A DNA stretch of 64,000 bases from a virus: IMG/VR virus record IMGVR_UViG_3300028859_000011, positions 61,547 through 125,546 of that record; one strand, 5' to 3'. The position numbers and the translations under genes were made by a program. The notes below the pieces were generated by a model. It worked only from the letters and a program-made list of their open reading frames with translations, had not been told where the DNA came from and made no database searches. Below are positions 1-7,483 of the stretch, piece by piece; positions within the stretch are counted from its first letter, which is position 1; each line of letters opens with the position of its first letter.

Positions 1-711
1 TCAAAATATTCAATATTTGATATTGATGATAATTTACTTATTATGAATACGCCTTTACATTTTCAACATTTTGAAAATGGTAAATGGACAAATAAAGATG
101 TCTCAATTCAAGATTTTTCTAAAATACGTTCTAAATATCCGACAAACTATATTGACAACAATGAATGGAAAGCAGATACTAAATATACATTTTCTGAATT
201 TAGTGATAATGGGACAAGAGTAGATAACGCACTTGTCTATGATATTAAAAAAGCAATAAATAATAAAAATTTTGGACCATCATGGGAATCATTTTTAACA
301 ACTCTAAAAGAAGGTAGATTATTCTCTATTATAACAACAAGAGGACATGAACCTAATACAATTCGTTCAGCAGTTAAATATATAATAGATAGTGTATTAG
401 ATGAGAATTATAAAAATATTATGCTTACAAATATTCAAAAATATAATCAACTATTCAAATTTGAATCAACTGATCAAATAGAAAATTATTTAGATTGCTG
501 CTATTTTATTGGATTAATGTCTCAAGCATTTAAAGATGAATTTTATTTTACTCCAACAATGAAAACAAAAAATCAAGCTATACAAGATTCTACTAACAAA
601 TTTTCAAATTACGTTAAAGAAATTTCACCTGGTGCAATAGATAAATTTATGAGTTTGGAAAAATCATTAGATTTTCCAGAATTTTTTATGATATCTAATT
701 CTAAAAGTTAA
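1..711 (+). CDS. HAD-superfamily hydrolase, 5' end outside the window
   Basis: The frame is open from the first base, so the gene begins upstream; starting at the ATG at 43 would remove the catalytic loop. Read from base 1 it gives IFDIDDNLL, which fits HAD motif I (hhhDxD), and about 85 residues later SIITTRGHEP, which fits motif II (a hydrophobic strand ending in Thr). HAD enzymes form a phospho-aspartate on the first Asp and usually remove phosphate from small molecules or nucleic acid ends. 236 codons are visible. The substrate cannot be read from the sequence. A strong hairpin terminator follows at once. Confidence 0.7.
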   Translation, partial: SKYSIFDIDDNLLIMNTPLHFQHFENGKWTNKDVSIQDFSKIRSKYPTNYIDNNEWKADTKYTFSEFSDNGTRVDNALVYDIKKAINNKNFGPSWESFLTTLKEGRLFSIITTRGHEPNTIRSAVKYIIDSVLDENYKNIMLTNIQKYNQLFKFESTDQIENYLDCCYFIGLMSQAFKDEFYFTPTMKTKNQAIQDSTNKFSNYVKEISPGAIDKFMSLEKSLDFPEFFMISNSKS

Positions 712-730
712 AAAATAATATTTTCATAAA

Positions 731-770
731 AAATATCTTGAATAATTTTTTTATTCAAGATATTTTTTTT
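731..770 (+). terminator. Rho-independent terminator
   Basis: A perfect 15-bp stem (731-745 with 751-765) and a 5-nt T loop run into an uninterrupted T tract ending at 770. It ends the HAD gene transcript. Its T tract supplies the first base of the next promoter. Confidence 0.85.
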
Positions 771-780
771 ATCTTTGTAT
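770..780 (+). promoter_or_regulatory. Bacteroidota-type promoter (-7 box) for the ligase gene
   Basis: TATCTTTG at 770-777 matches the Bacteroidota primary-sigma -7 element TAnnTTTG. No clear -33 TTTG is present because the terminator occupies that place. The ligase start codon is 32 bases downstream. Confidence 0.7.
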
Positions 781-808
781 TCTATAAACAACATAAAAAT
801 ATAAAAAT

Positions 809-2707
809 ATGACTTTATCAGAAATTTATAAATTGTTAGATAATAACAAATTTAACGAAGCTTCAATCGAAGTTAAAAAACTAAATCAGAAATATCGTAA
901 TGGAGAACCTGAAATAACTGATCCTGAATATGATAAGTTGATTTTAACATTTCAAAAATTAAATCCAGATAATGAAATATTTGAATCTGGCGTTATTGAA
1001 GATAGTGAAGATGTAAATCCAGATAGAAAAGAATCTTTGAAATATCCAATGTATTCATTGGATAAATACCATACAATTGAAGAAATTCATAAATGGTTAA
1101 AAAATAAAGGACTACCTTTAGAAACAGAATTAGTCTGTACATCAAAATATGATGGAATGTCAATCCTTAAAGATGAATATAACCAACTTGCTTGGTCAAG
1201 AGGTGACGGTATAACTGGGGAATCAATGCACTTGCATTACACTAAGCTTAGAGATAAAGGAGAACGAATTAATTTGTTCACTATTGGAGAAATGATTTTT
1301 CCAAAACCAGTTTTTAATAGTCATACCTTTTATAGAGACAACGGAGAACCATTTAAAAATGCTCGTAATATGATCGCAGGACTTAAAAATTCTGATACAC
1401 CATCAGAAGATTTAAAATTTGCTAAACATATTCGTTATGGATATGCAAGTGAAGATTTCACTCAAGATAAATCTGAACAATTAAAATTTATTAATGAAAA
1501 TTTTTCTGATGTACCATATAAAATATTTAAAGCAAAAGATTTGGACTTTGATGAGTTGAATGAAATATTTATTGAATGGGGTAAAGAGTATGATATTGAT
1601 GGACTTGTTTTTGATATTAATGATAAAGATATCAGAAAGAAACTTGGAAGAGAAACTAATAATAATCCTGCATATGCAAGAGCATATAAAAATCCTCAAT
1701 GGTCTGAAACCGCTGAAACAACAATTCTTGAAATTGTTAAAGAAGTCTCTAAGCAATCCTATCTGAAACCAGTTGCTCTCATAACTCCTGTGTTATTGGA
1801 TGGCGCTCTTATATCTAGAGTGACATTAAATAACTATAAGTTTGTAAAAGATAATGGCTTGGGTATCAATAGTTTAATAGAAATTACACGCAGCGGGGGT
1901 GTCATTCCTAAGTTGATTAGAGTGTTAAAATCAACTGGATTTGAAATGCCAACCTTTGGATCATCAAAAGTATTTTGGAATGAAACAGGTGTAGAATTAA
2001 TGGTTGAAGGAACTGAAGAACAAGAGATAAAAAAACTCATTTCATTCTTTGAAATTCTTGGTGCTGAAAATGTATCAGAAGGTATAATTAATCAATTATA
2101 TAATGCTGGGTATAAAACTGTTAAACAAATACTAGAATTATCAAAAGAAGATTTAGAATCATTAGACCGCTTTGGAGATCGGAAATCATCTATAGTTTTT
2201 CAATCCATACATAAAGCAGTTACAAATGTTAAATTATCAAAATTGATGCACGCTTCAAATTTCTTTAAGAATCTTGGTAGTAAAAAGATTGAATTGCTGA
2301 TGCATCTTGATTATAAACCATCACTTGATGAAATTTTAGCAATCAAAGGATTCTCAGATAAATCAGCACATGCATATCTTGATGCTTATGATACTTTTTA
2401 TGAATGGCTTCAAGACAAACCTCAAATAACAATTGAAACAAAACAATTAAAAAATAATATTATGAAAAATAAAGATTTAGAAGGACAAATTTTTGTATTC
2501 ACAGGCTTTAGGCTTAAAAAAGGTAGTGAAGAAGAAAATTTATTTATTAAACATGGTGGAAAAGAAGGGTCATCAATTTCAAAAAATACAACACATTTAG
2601 TTTGCAGTGATATTTCAAGTTCAAGTTCCAAGATGAATAAAGCAAAAGAATTCGGTGTGAAGATAATGTCTATTAGTGATTTTTATGAAATGCTTAAAAA
2701 CTTATAA
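809..2707 (+). CDS. ligA: NAD+-dependent DNA ligase
   Basis: Seals nicks using NAD+ through a lysyl-AMP intermediate; in a phage it would serve replication and repair. The domain order fits LigA: an NAD-binding Ia region (EITDPEYDKL, residues 35-44), the adenylation motif SKYDG with catalytic Lys113, an OB-fold (LITPVLLDGALISRVTL), helix-hairpin-helix repeats, and a C-terminal BRCT domain (from about residue 555, QIFVFTGFRLKKG). At 632 residues it is slightly short for the family. The four cysteines of the usual zinc finger are missing: where LigA has CPxCG...CxNxxCPAQ this protein reads FWNETGVEL with no Cys. The start is the first ATG after the promoter. Its stop overlaps the convergent gene by 6 bases. 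Confidence 0.95.
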   Translation: MTLSEIYKLLDNNKFNEASIEVKKLNQKYRNGEPEITDPEYDKLILTFQKLNPDNEIFESGVIEDSEDVNPDRKESLKYPMYSLDKYHTIEEIHKWLKNKGLPLETELVCTSKYDGMSILKDEYNQLAWSRGDGITGESMHLHYTKLRDKGERINLFTIGEMIFPKPVFNSHTFYRDNGEPFKNARNMIAGLKNSDTPSEDLKFAKHIRYGYASEDFTQDKSEQLKFINENFSDVPYKIFKAKDLDFDELNEIFIEWGKEYDIDGLVFDINDKDIRKKLGRETNNNPAYARAYKNPQWSETAETTILEIVKEVSKQSYLKPVALITPVLLDGALISRVTLNNYKFVKDNGLGINSLIEITRSGGVIPKLIRVLKSTGFEMPTFGSSKVFWNETGVELMVEGTEEQEIKKLISFFEILGAENVSEGIINQLYNAGYKTVKQILELSKEDLESLDRFGDRKSSIVFQSIHKAVTNVKLSKLMHASNFFKNLGSKKIELLMHLDYKPSLDEILAIKGFSDKSAHAYLDAYDTFYEWLQDKPQITIETKQLKNNIMKNKDLEGQIFVFTGFRLKKGSEEENLFIKHGGKEGSSISKNTTHLVCSDISSSSSKMNKAKEFGVKIMSISDFYEMLKNL

Positions 2708-4057
2708 TGATTTTTTACTTTTTTTCACATAATCTTTTATATTATTCTCCAATAGTTCATATAACCAACCTTTTTTATAGGCTGAGTTATATGCACCAGG
2801 AGCATTTTTTCTAAAATCACCGTGAGTTTTATATTTCCTGATTTCTTCTAAACATTTATCATATGTCCAATAAAGTATTATTCCGCCTATTGAACCTGTT
2901 TTGTTTTTATTTAAAGCTTTCCAATTGTTAGTTTTATATTCATTTAAGATAATTTCTTCCATTTTTACAGCATCTTTAACATCTAAATAATCACTTTTTA
3001 TTATAAAATTAGGTTGAATATTTGTATTCTTTATATATTTATAAATAGAATCTTTATCATCATTTAAATGTTGATAGTGTCGTCTATTTAAATCACATGT
3101 CAATCCAACATAACAAGTATTATCGGAAAATTCATAAACATACAATGCTCTTTTATAAAAATTTGGCATTTTTTTCATATGTTCTAATAATTCACTCCAG
3201 CCATTATTATTTATTCTATAATAAGCGCCACCATTATCTTTTCTGAAATCTTTTAAATTGTCATATTTTAGTGCAACATCTTTACATTTATCATATGTCC
3301 AATAATTGGGTGGTTTTTGTTCTCTCAATTTTTCAATTATATCTAACCAACTATGCCTATATATAGCATCAACTGCTCCAGGATATTTCTTATTGAAATC
3401 TTTTAAAGTTTTAAATTTTTTAGAATATTTTTTGCACTCATCATATGTCCATTCATTTTTAATCTTACATTTCATATTATTAAGAATATCGTACCATTTA
3501 TTTTTAAGTATTGATGTGTATGCACTTGAAGAATATTTTTTTAAATCATATTTATATTCATATTTTAGTGATTCTTCTACACATTTATCATACGTCCATA
3601 TTTTTGCATTTGGCATATGATTTAATAATTCGTTCCAATTATTTTTAAAAATTTTCCTATATACAGCCGAATGGTTTTTACTTAATTCTGTTCTATTTGA
3701 ATAATTAGATGCAATATTTTTACATTCATCATAAGACCATCCACCAATTTTTATAGTATAAAAGTCTTCAAGTAAATCGTTCCATTTATTATTTAAAATA
3801 ACTTTATATATCCATTTGTTTTTAAATTCTGCGAGTTTTTTATATTTGGCTAACTCTGTTTTACATTTCTCATAAGTAGTACAGTATCCGTTAATTTTTC
3901 TAATATCAATAAAATGTTTCGCCAATTCTATCCATTTATTTTTATAAATCAAGTTATATGCTGTTCCATATTTTTTTCTTAGTTCTTCTTTAGTATTACA
4001 TTCTAACGCAGCTTCTTTACATTTTTCATATGTCCAATATCCATTTGGTTTCTTCAT
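2702..4057 (-). CDS. GIY-YIG endonuclease with seven WTY(D/E)KC repeats
   Basis: Probably a homing or host-DNA endonuclease. A GIY-YIG nuclease fold is visible near residues 300-350 (ALYVYEF, then CYVGLT, then the catalytic-helix region DLNRRHYQH). It is embedded in seven repeats of about 47 residues with consensus WTYDKCxxxAxKYxxxxDFxKxxxxAYxxxxKxxWxxLL; six precede the nuclease and one follows it. The repeats are probably DNA-recognition modules, by analogy with the multi-module tails of other GIY-YIG enzymes; that role is inference. It lies two bases downstream of a small RHH gene on the same strand, and its 3' end overlaps the ligase gene tail to tail. Confidence 0.8.
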   Translation of the reverse strand: MKKPNGYWTYEKCKEAALECNTKEELRKKYGTAYNLIYKNKWIELAKHFIDIRKINGYCTTYEKCKTELAKYKKLAEFKNKWIYKVILNNKWNDLLEDFYTIKIGGWSYDECKNIASNYSNRTELSKNHSAVYRKIFKNNWNELLNHMPNAKIWTYDKCVEESLKYEYKYDLKKYSSSAYTSILKNKWYDILNNMKCKIKNEWTYDECKKYSKKFKTLKDFNKKYPGAVDAIYRHSWLDIIEKLREQKPPNYWTYDKCKDVALKYDNLKDFRKDNGGAYYRINNNGWSELLEHMKKMPNFYKRALYVYEFSDNTCYVGLTCDLNRRHYQHLNDDKDSIYKYIKNTNIQPNFIIKSDYLDVKDAVKMEEIILNEYKTNNWKALNKNKTGSIGGIILYWTYDKCLEEIRKYKTHGDFRKNAPGAYNSAYKKGWLYELLENNIKDYVKKSKKSL

Positions 4058-4059
4058 AT

Positions 4060-4218
4060 TTACAATTTTATTTTTTTAATTCTATCATCTGTATATTTTA
4101 CATTAAGATCATTATATACCAGCCATTCTATATACTTTGATTTATTTGAAATTAGTTTTAGCATTAAGTTATCTAAGTCTTTATTTACCGTTATTCTTAT
4201 ATTTACTTTTTTATCCAT
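4060..4218 (-). CDS. Small ribbon-helix-helix-like protein
   Basis: A 52-residue frame starting at ATG 4218. KVNIRITVNKDLDNLMLKL followed by NKSKYIEWLVYNDL fits the beta strand plus two helices of an RHH (CopG/Arc-type) DNA-binding domain, and it resembles the divergent neighbour at 4321 (KISITLNRDLDVIL, SRSKYIENLIKSDM). It ends two bases before the GIY-YIG start, so the two genes probably share a transcript and it may regulate the endonuclease. Its promoter would lie in the 102-base gap between the two divergent RHH genes. Confidence 0.6.
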   Translation of the reverse strand: MDKKVNIRITVNKDLDNLMLKLISNKSKYIEWLVYNDLNVKYTDDRIKKIKL

Positions 4219-4225
4219 GATATTT

Positions 4226-4246
4226 TTTATTCTATATATAAATATA
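4226..4246 (-). promoter_or_regulatory. Candidate late-type promoter motif
   Basis: On the minus strand this reads ATTTATATATAGAAT, the same AT-rich motif found before the fibre and tagged genes at a similar distance (10-20 bases) from the start codon. The genome is very AT-rich, so the call is tentative. Confidence 0.3.
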
Positions 4247-4320
4247 TTAAGGTCATAAAAATGATTTTTTAGTGATTTAACAAACTATTTTAAAATATTT
4301 TTATATTATAAATAAAAACT

Positions 4321-4512
4321 ATGTCGAGACACAAATTATCAGAAGATATTAAGAAGCCTAAAATAAGCATAACATTAAATAGAGATTTGGATGTTATTTT
4401 ACAAGATTATATAAAAGAGAATGATTTAAGTCGTTCAAAATATATTGAAAATCTCATAAAGAGTGATATGGAAAAACGGGGATATAAAATAAAGGAAGAT
4501 TTTGAGAAATAA
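4321..4512 (+). CDS. Ribbon-helix-helix DNA-binding protein
   Basis: 63 residues. The strand KISITLNRDLD and two helices ending SRSKYIENLIKSDM fit the RHH_1 (CopG-like) fold, which binds DNA as a dimer through the strand pair. It is divergent from the RHH gene at 4060-4218, so the gap between them is a plausible shared operator for auto-regulation. Such proteins act as antitoxins or as phage repressors; no toxin gene lies beside it here. Confidence 0.75.
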   Translation: MSRHKLSEDIKKPKISITLNRDLDVILQDYIKENDLSRSKYIENLIKSDMEKRGYKIKEDFEK

Positions 4513-4513
4513 A

Positions 4514-4545
4514 TTTGGTAGGTATAAATAAATATATTATCTTTG
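4514..4545 (+). promoter_or_regulatory. Bacteroidota-type promoter, first of a tandem pair
   Basis: TTTG at 4514-4517 and TATCTTTG at 4538-4545, separated by 20 bp. The surrounding 40 bases are nearly repeated 68 bases downstream. Confidence 0.75.
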
Positions 4546-4581
4546 TTGATATAAAAATAAACAAAAATATTGAACAATTAA

Positions 4582-4613
4582 TTTGGTAATTAGAAATAAA
4601 TATATTATCTTTG
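4582..4613 (+). promoter_or_regulatory. Bacteroidota-type promoter, second of a tandem pair
   Basis: TTTG at 4582-4585 and TATCTTTG at 4606-4613, again with 20 bp between them. It stands directly before the gene at 4633. With the copy at 4514 it forms a duplicated promoter with no gene between the two. Confidence 0.8.
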
Positions 4614-4632
4614 TTGATATAAAAATATAATT

Positions 4633-4935
4633 ATGGGTTGGGGAACAGATTTTACAGCAAATGTATATCTTAATAGAATGTCTTTTGAGGCTATTGAAGA
4701 TGTAAGAAATAAAATTGATGAGAATATTAATGTTATTAATGATGCAAAGCAAAAAATAAAAATGTTTGTATCTTCTACTCCTATTGGTATTATACCAGAT
4801 GAATGGAAAGAAGAGCCAATTAATTGGCTAAATTCAGAAATTGATATTTTATTTGAAATAATAGATGAATCAATTAAAGAAAATGTAATACTATATCAAT
4901 ATGTTAAATATTTAGAAAATAAATCTAGTTTATAA
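4633..4935 (+). CDS. Unknown protein, 100 residues
   Basis: I do not recognise this protein. It starts MGWGTDFTANVYLNR, then has charged helical sequence (IEDVRNKIDENINVINDAKQ) and a second helical stretch ending LYQYVKYLENK, so a small helical-bundle protein is likely. It is read from the tandem promoters just upstream, and its stop codon lies within the 5' arm of the structured element at 4931-5018. Confidence 0.7.
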   Translation: MGWGTDFTANVYLNRMSFEAIEDVRNKIDENINVINDAKQKIKMFVSSTPIGIIPDEWKEEPINWLNSEIDILFEIIDESIKENVILYQYVKYLENKSSL

Positions 4936-5018
4936 TAAGAAGTCTGCCGATTCAGGTTAAGATATACATATTTGGAGGGTGCACCCCCGCTATCAGAGAT
5001 AGAAGACTACTTATTATA
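4931..5018. ncRNA. Candidate structured RNA or regulatory element
   Basis: An 88-base element, markedly richer in G+C than its surroundings. Its ends pair almost perfectly: 4931-4945 with 5004-5018, 14 of 15 positions. Inside are a G+C hairpin (GGAGGG, loop TGCA, CCCCC; 4974-4988) and a second hairpin (CTATC, loop AGA, GATAG; 4990-5002). This gives a closed multi-branch junction. It follows one gene and lies 54 bases before the next, so it could be a small RNA, a leader element for 5073, or a processing signal. It does not fold as a tRNA and matches no riboswitch I know. Confidence 0.45.
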
Positions 5019-5072
5019 AACTTATTATAAACTTATTGTTTTTCTTTTAGTATATAAGAAAAAATTAAATTT

Positions 5073-5270
5073 ATGAATTATAATATAATAGTTTATCTTG
5101 ATGATGAAACAGAAATAACAATACCTACTGAGTATGAAAATGAATACACATTAAGGCAAAATGTGACAGGAATAGGAAATAATGGAGTATGGCAACAATT
5201 TGATAAAGATTTCTTATTTATACCATCACATAGAATATTAAAAATCGAAGTAAAAGAAGATAAAAAATAA
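5073..5270 (+). CDS. Unknown protein, 65 residues
   Basis: Beta-rich sequence (NIIVYLDDETEITIPTEYE, then FLFIPSHRILKIEVKED). No recognised family. It is first of three closely spaced acidic genes (5073-5901) that probably share a transcript; the structured element at 4931-5018 lies in its leader. Confidence 0.65.
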   Translation: MNYNIIVYLDDETEITIPTEYENEYTLRQNVTGIGNNGVWQQFDKDFLFIPSHRILKIEVKEDKK

Positions 5271-5280
5271 AAAATAAAAT

Positions 5281-5517
5281 ATGAAAAAAAAGGAATATAA
5301 AATTCAAATGACTCTTTCAATTGAATCGGAAGACGCTGATTATGAAAGAGTAGAACAATATGCACAAGAACTTTCAGAAAGTATTATGCAGGATAATACA
5401 TTAGTGTATGATGATATAGAAATTGTAGAAACTGTAGTATCTGATGTACAAGATCTTAATGATGATGAAGATATCAATAATTCATATAAAGAAGACGACG
5501 AAGAAGAAGGATATTAA
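5281..5517 (+). CDS. Small acidic protein, 78 residues
   Basis: Begins with a strand-like segment (YKIQMTLSIESED) and ends in a strongly acidic tail (NDDEDINNSYKEDDEEEGY). The pattern of an ordered N-terminus and an Asp/Glu tail recalls DNA mimics and small binding partners, but no function can be assigned. It lies ten bases after the previous stop. Confidence 0.65.
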   Translation: MKKKEYKIQMTLSIESEDADYERVEQYAQELSESIMQDNTLVYDDIEIVETVVSDVQDLNDDEDINNSYKEDDEEEGY

Positions 5518-5559
5518 TTAAAAATATATTAAACAATAAAAAATTATAAATAAAAAATT

Positions 5560-5901
5560 ATGAACATTACAGAAAAATTATCAGAATTAACTGATCCAAC
5601 AACTGAAAATCAAAAAGAATTTCTTAATGAGGTTAAAGAAATTAAAATTTTTGATCTTAGTGAAACTGACAAATTAGCATTAATTGATTTCCTTTGTGAA
5701 AAAGCTGATCAAGATTTAGCTATTGATTATCTTTATCATGTGTTGGATAATGAAATTTCATATCCAATTGATGATGAAAAAGTAAAATCTCTTTTCTCAG
5801 ACGAAAGAATGCAGAAATTGAAAGATGTTATGCTATCACAACTTAATGATGAAGAAGAAGGAACAGAAGTTGAATCTGAAGATGAAACAACAGAAGCCTA
5901 A
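5560..5901 (+). CDS. Acidic unknown protein, 113 residues
   Basis: Helical and acidic throughout, ending in a Glu-rich tail (NDEEEGTEVESEDETTEA). No recognised domain. It is last of the three-gene acidic run and is followed by a long inverted repeat that closes the operon. Confidence 0.7.
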   Translation: MNITEKLSELTDPTTENQKEFLNEVKEIKIFDLSETDKLALIDFLCEKADQDLAIDYLYHVLDNEISYPIDDEKVKSLFSDERMQKLKDVMLSQLNDEEEGTEVESEDETTEA

Positions 5902-5919
5902 TTAAAAAATCATTATAAT

Positions 5920-5971
5920 AAACCTATAATTATCAAGTGCATTATACAATTTACTTGATAATTATAGGTTT
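5920..5971 (+). terminator. Long inverted repeat, likely terminator
   Basis: A perfect 19-bp inverted repeat (5920-5938 with 5953-5971) with a 14-base loop. No long T tract follows, so it may also protect the 3' end or work in both directions. Confidence 0.65.
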
Positions 5972-5993
5972 ATTTAAAAAATATTGAGTTTCC

Positions 5994-6024
5994 TTTGGTA
6001 ATTCAAAAACTTTCCTTATCTTTG
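5994..6024 (+). promoter_or_regulatory. Bacteroidota-type promoter for the ClpP-like gene
   Basis: TTTGGTA begins at 5994 and TATCTTTG lies at 6017-6024 with a 19-bp gap. The start codon is 38 bases downstream. Confidence 0.8.
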
Positions 6025-6061
6025 TATCTAATCAATTAAATAATAACTAAAATATTAAATT

Positions 6062-6811
6062 ATGCAGAAAAACGATTTCAAAAACTACGCTACTAAGCAT
6101 TTACGTATGAATTCAACAGTGGTAGATAATGCAATAAAATATCAAATTAAGAATTATGGACTAACCCCTATGATATTAGAAGAAAGAAAATTAAATGTTA
6201 CACAATTATCTGTGTTTGATAGATTGCTTTTAGATAGAATTTTATGGGTCTCTGGAGAAGTAGATGATGTTATGTCAGATATTATTCAAGCACAATTGTT
6301 ATATTTGGATAATGCAGAACCTGGAAAGGATATTACAATGCAAATTTCAAGTCCAGGCGGGTCAGTTATACAAGGACTTGGTATCATTGATGTAATGAAC
6401 TGGATTAAGTCTGATGTGTCTACAGTCAATTTAGCAATGTGCGCGTCAATGGGGTCTGTTCTACTTTCTTCTGGTGAAAAAGGTAAACGTTCATCACTAA
6501 TTAATGCTACCGTTATGTTACATCATGTTGCTGCTGGAACTAGTGGTAAAGTAGATGACACTCGTATTAGTCAAATGGAGACTGAAAAATATAATTTTTT
6601 ATTATTCAAGATTCTTTCTCAAAATACTGGAAAGCCGTTTGAAGAAATCCACAATTTTTGTCAAAGAGATAAATGGTTAAATTCAGATCAAGCAGTACAA
6701 TATGGTTTGATCGATACTATTATTGGATTAAAAGATGATAATTCAAATTCAATTACCACTATGATGGATGGATTTAATGATTATTATGATAAATATGTAT
6801 TAGATAAATAA
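6062..6811 (+). CDS. clpP: ClpP-like serine protease
   Basis: A self-compartmentalising serine peptidase of the ClpP/crotonase fold. The core aligns with ClpP: the oxyanion strand ISSPGGSV (96-102), catalytic Ser129 in CASMGS, catalytic His154 in MLHHVAAG, and Asp203 in RDKWLNSDQAVQYGLID. It is longer at the N-terminus (249 residues against about 200) by roughly 40 residues without similarity. In phages such proteins can act as head-maturation proteases or partner host ClpX. No scaffold or capsid gene is adjacent, so its role is open. If it is the prohead protease, it would be a candidate for cutting the N-terminal tags at 16-33 kb. Confidence 0.9.
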   Translation: MQKNDFKNYATKHLRMNSTVVDNAIKYQIKNYGLTPMILEERKLNVTQLSVFDRLLLDRILWVSGEVDDVMSDIIQAQLLYLDNAEPGKDITMQISSPGGSVIQGLGIIDVMNWIKSDVSTVNLAMCASMGSVLLSSGEKGKRSSLINATVMLHHVAAGTSGKVDDTRISQMETEKYNFLLFKILSQNTGKPFEEIHNFCQRDKWLNSDQAVQYGLIDTIIGLKDDNSNSITTMMDGFNDYYDKYVLDK

Positions 6812-6818
6812 AATTATT

Positions 6819-7343
6819 ATGACTGAAAAATTAGATAACTATTTAGTTAAAAAATATCCAAAAATTTTCATAGATCGTTATGAAGGTATGACTAAGACTG
6901 CAATGTGTTGGGGATTTGAACATGGTGATGGTTGGTTTTGGATATTAGATCAGTTATGTTATTCTATTCAAAATTATATAGATAATAATAACGAATATAG
7001 ATCTGATGATAAAAAAATCTCTCAAGTTGTTGCAACTCAAGTTAAAGAAAAATTTGGAACTTTAAGTTTCTATTTTAATGGAGGCGATGAACAAATAGAT
7101 GGTATGGTAAGATTTGCTGAAAATATGTCTGCAAATACTTGTGAATTTTGTGGATCAACTGAAAATATTGGATTTACAAAAGGATGGATATCAACAATTT
7201 GTAAATCTTGTTATGATAATTCAGACGATAGAATTAAAAATAGAATATGGTCTGAACATAAAAACAATCTATCTTATAGTGATACAATAAAAGCAGTAAG
7301 AAAAATTAAACTTGATAAAATAGACAACATTAAAAAAATATAA
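6819..7343 (+). CDS. Unknown phage protein with a four-cysteine zinc site
   Basis: 174 residues. The N-terminal half is aromatic-rich (MCWGFEHGDGWFWILDQLC). The C-terminal half carries CEFCG and, after 16 residues, CKSC, a typical zinc ribbon. I have the impression of a widespread small phage family but cannot name a function. It starts seven bases after the ClpP-like gene, so the two are probably co-transcribed. Confidence 0.75.
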   Translation: MTEKLDNYLVKKYPKIFIDRYEGMTKTAMCWGFEHGDGWFWILDQLCYSIQNYIDNNNEYRSDDKKISQVVATQVKEKFGTLSFYFNGGDEQIDGMVRFAENMSANTCEFCGSTENIGFTKGWISTICKSCYDNSDDRIKNRIWSEHKNNLSYSDTIKAVRKIKLDKIDNIKKI

Positions 7344-7483
7344 GTCTTATAATCTATCAATGATATTATAGAATTTTAATCAATAATATAGAAAAATATT
7401 ATATTAAACTTTATTTTATATTATTTATATATAGTACAAAGATACAAATATATTTTGATTAAACCAAATAATTATTGAATTTA

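Noticed and set aside
4060-4512. Toxin-antitoxin pair around the RHH genes
   Set aside because: Neither neighbour has a toxin fold; the partner on one side is a long GIY-YIG endonuclease and on the other an unrelated helical protein behind its own promoters.
4931-5018. Group I intron or tRNA-like reading of the structured element
   Set aside because: The interior lacks the ordered P7/P3 core of a group I intron, there is no interrupted gene, and the arms do not form a tRNA cloverleaf with a T loop.
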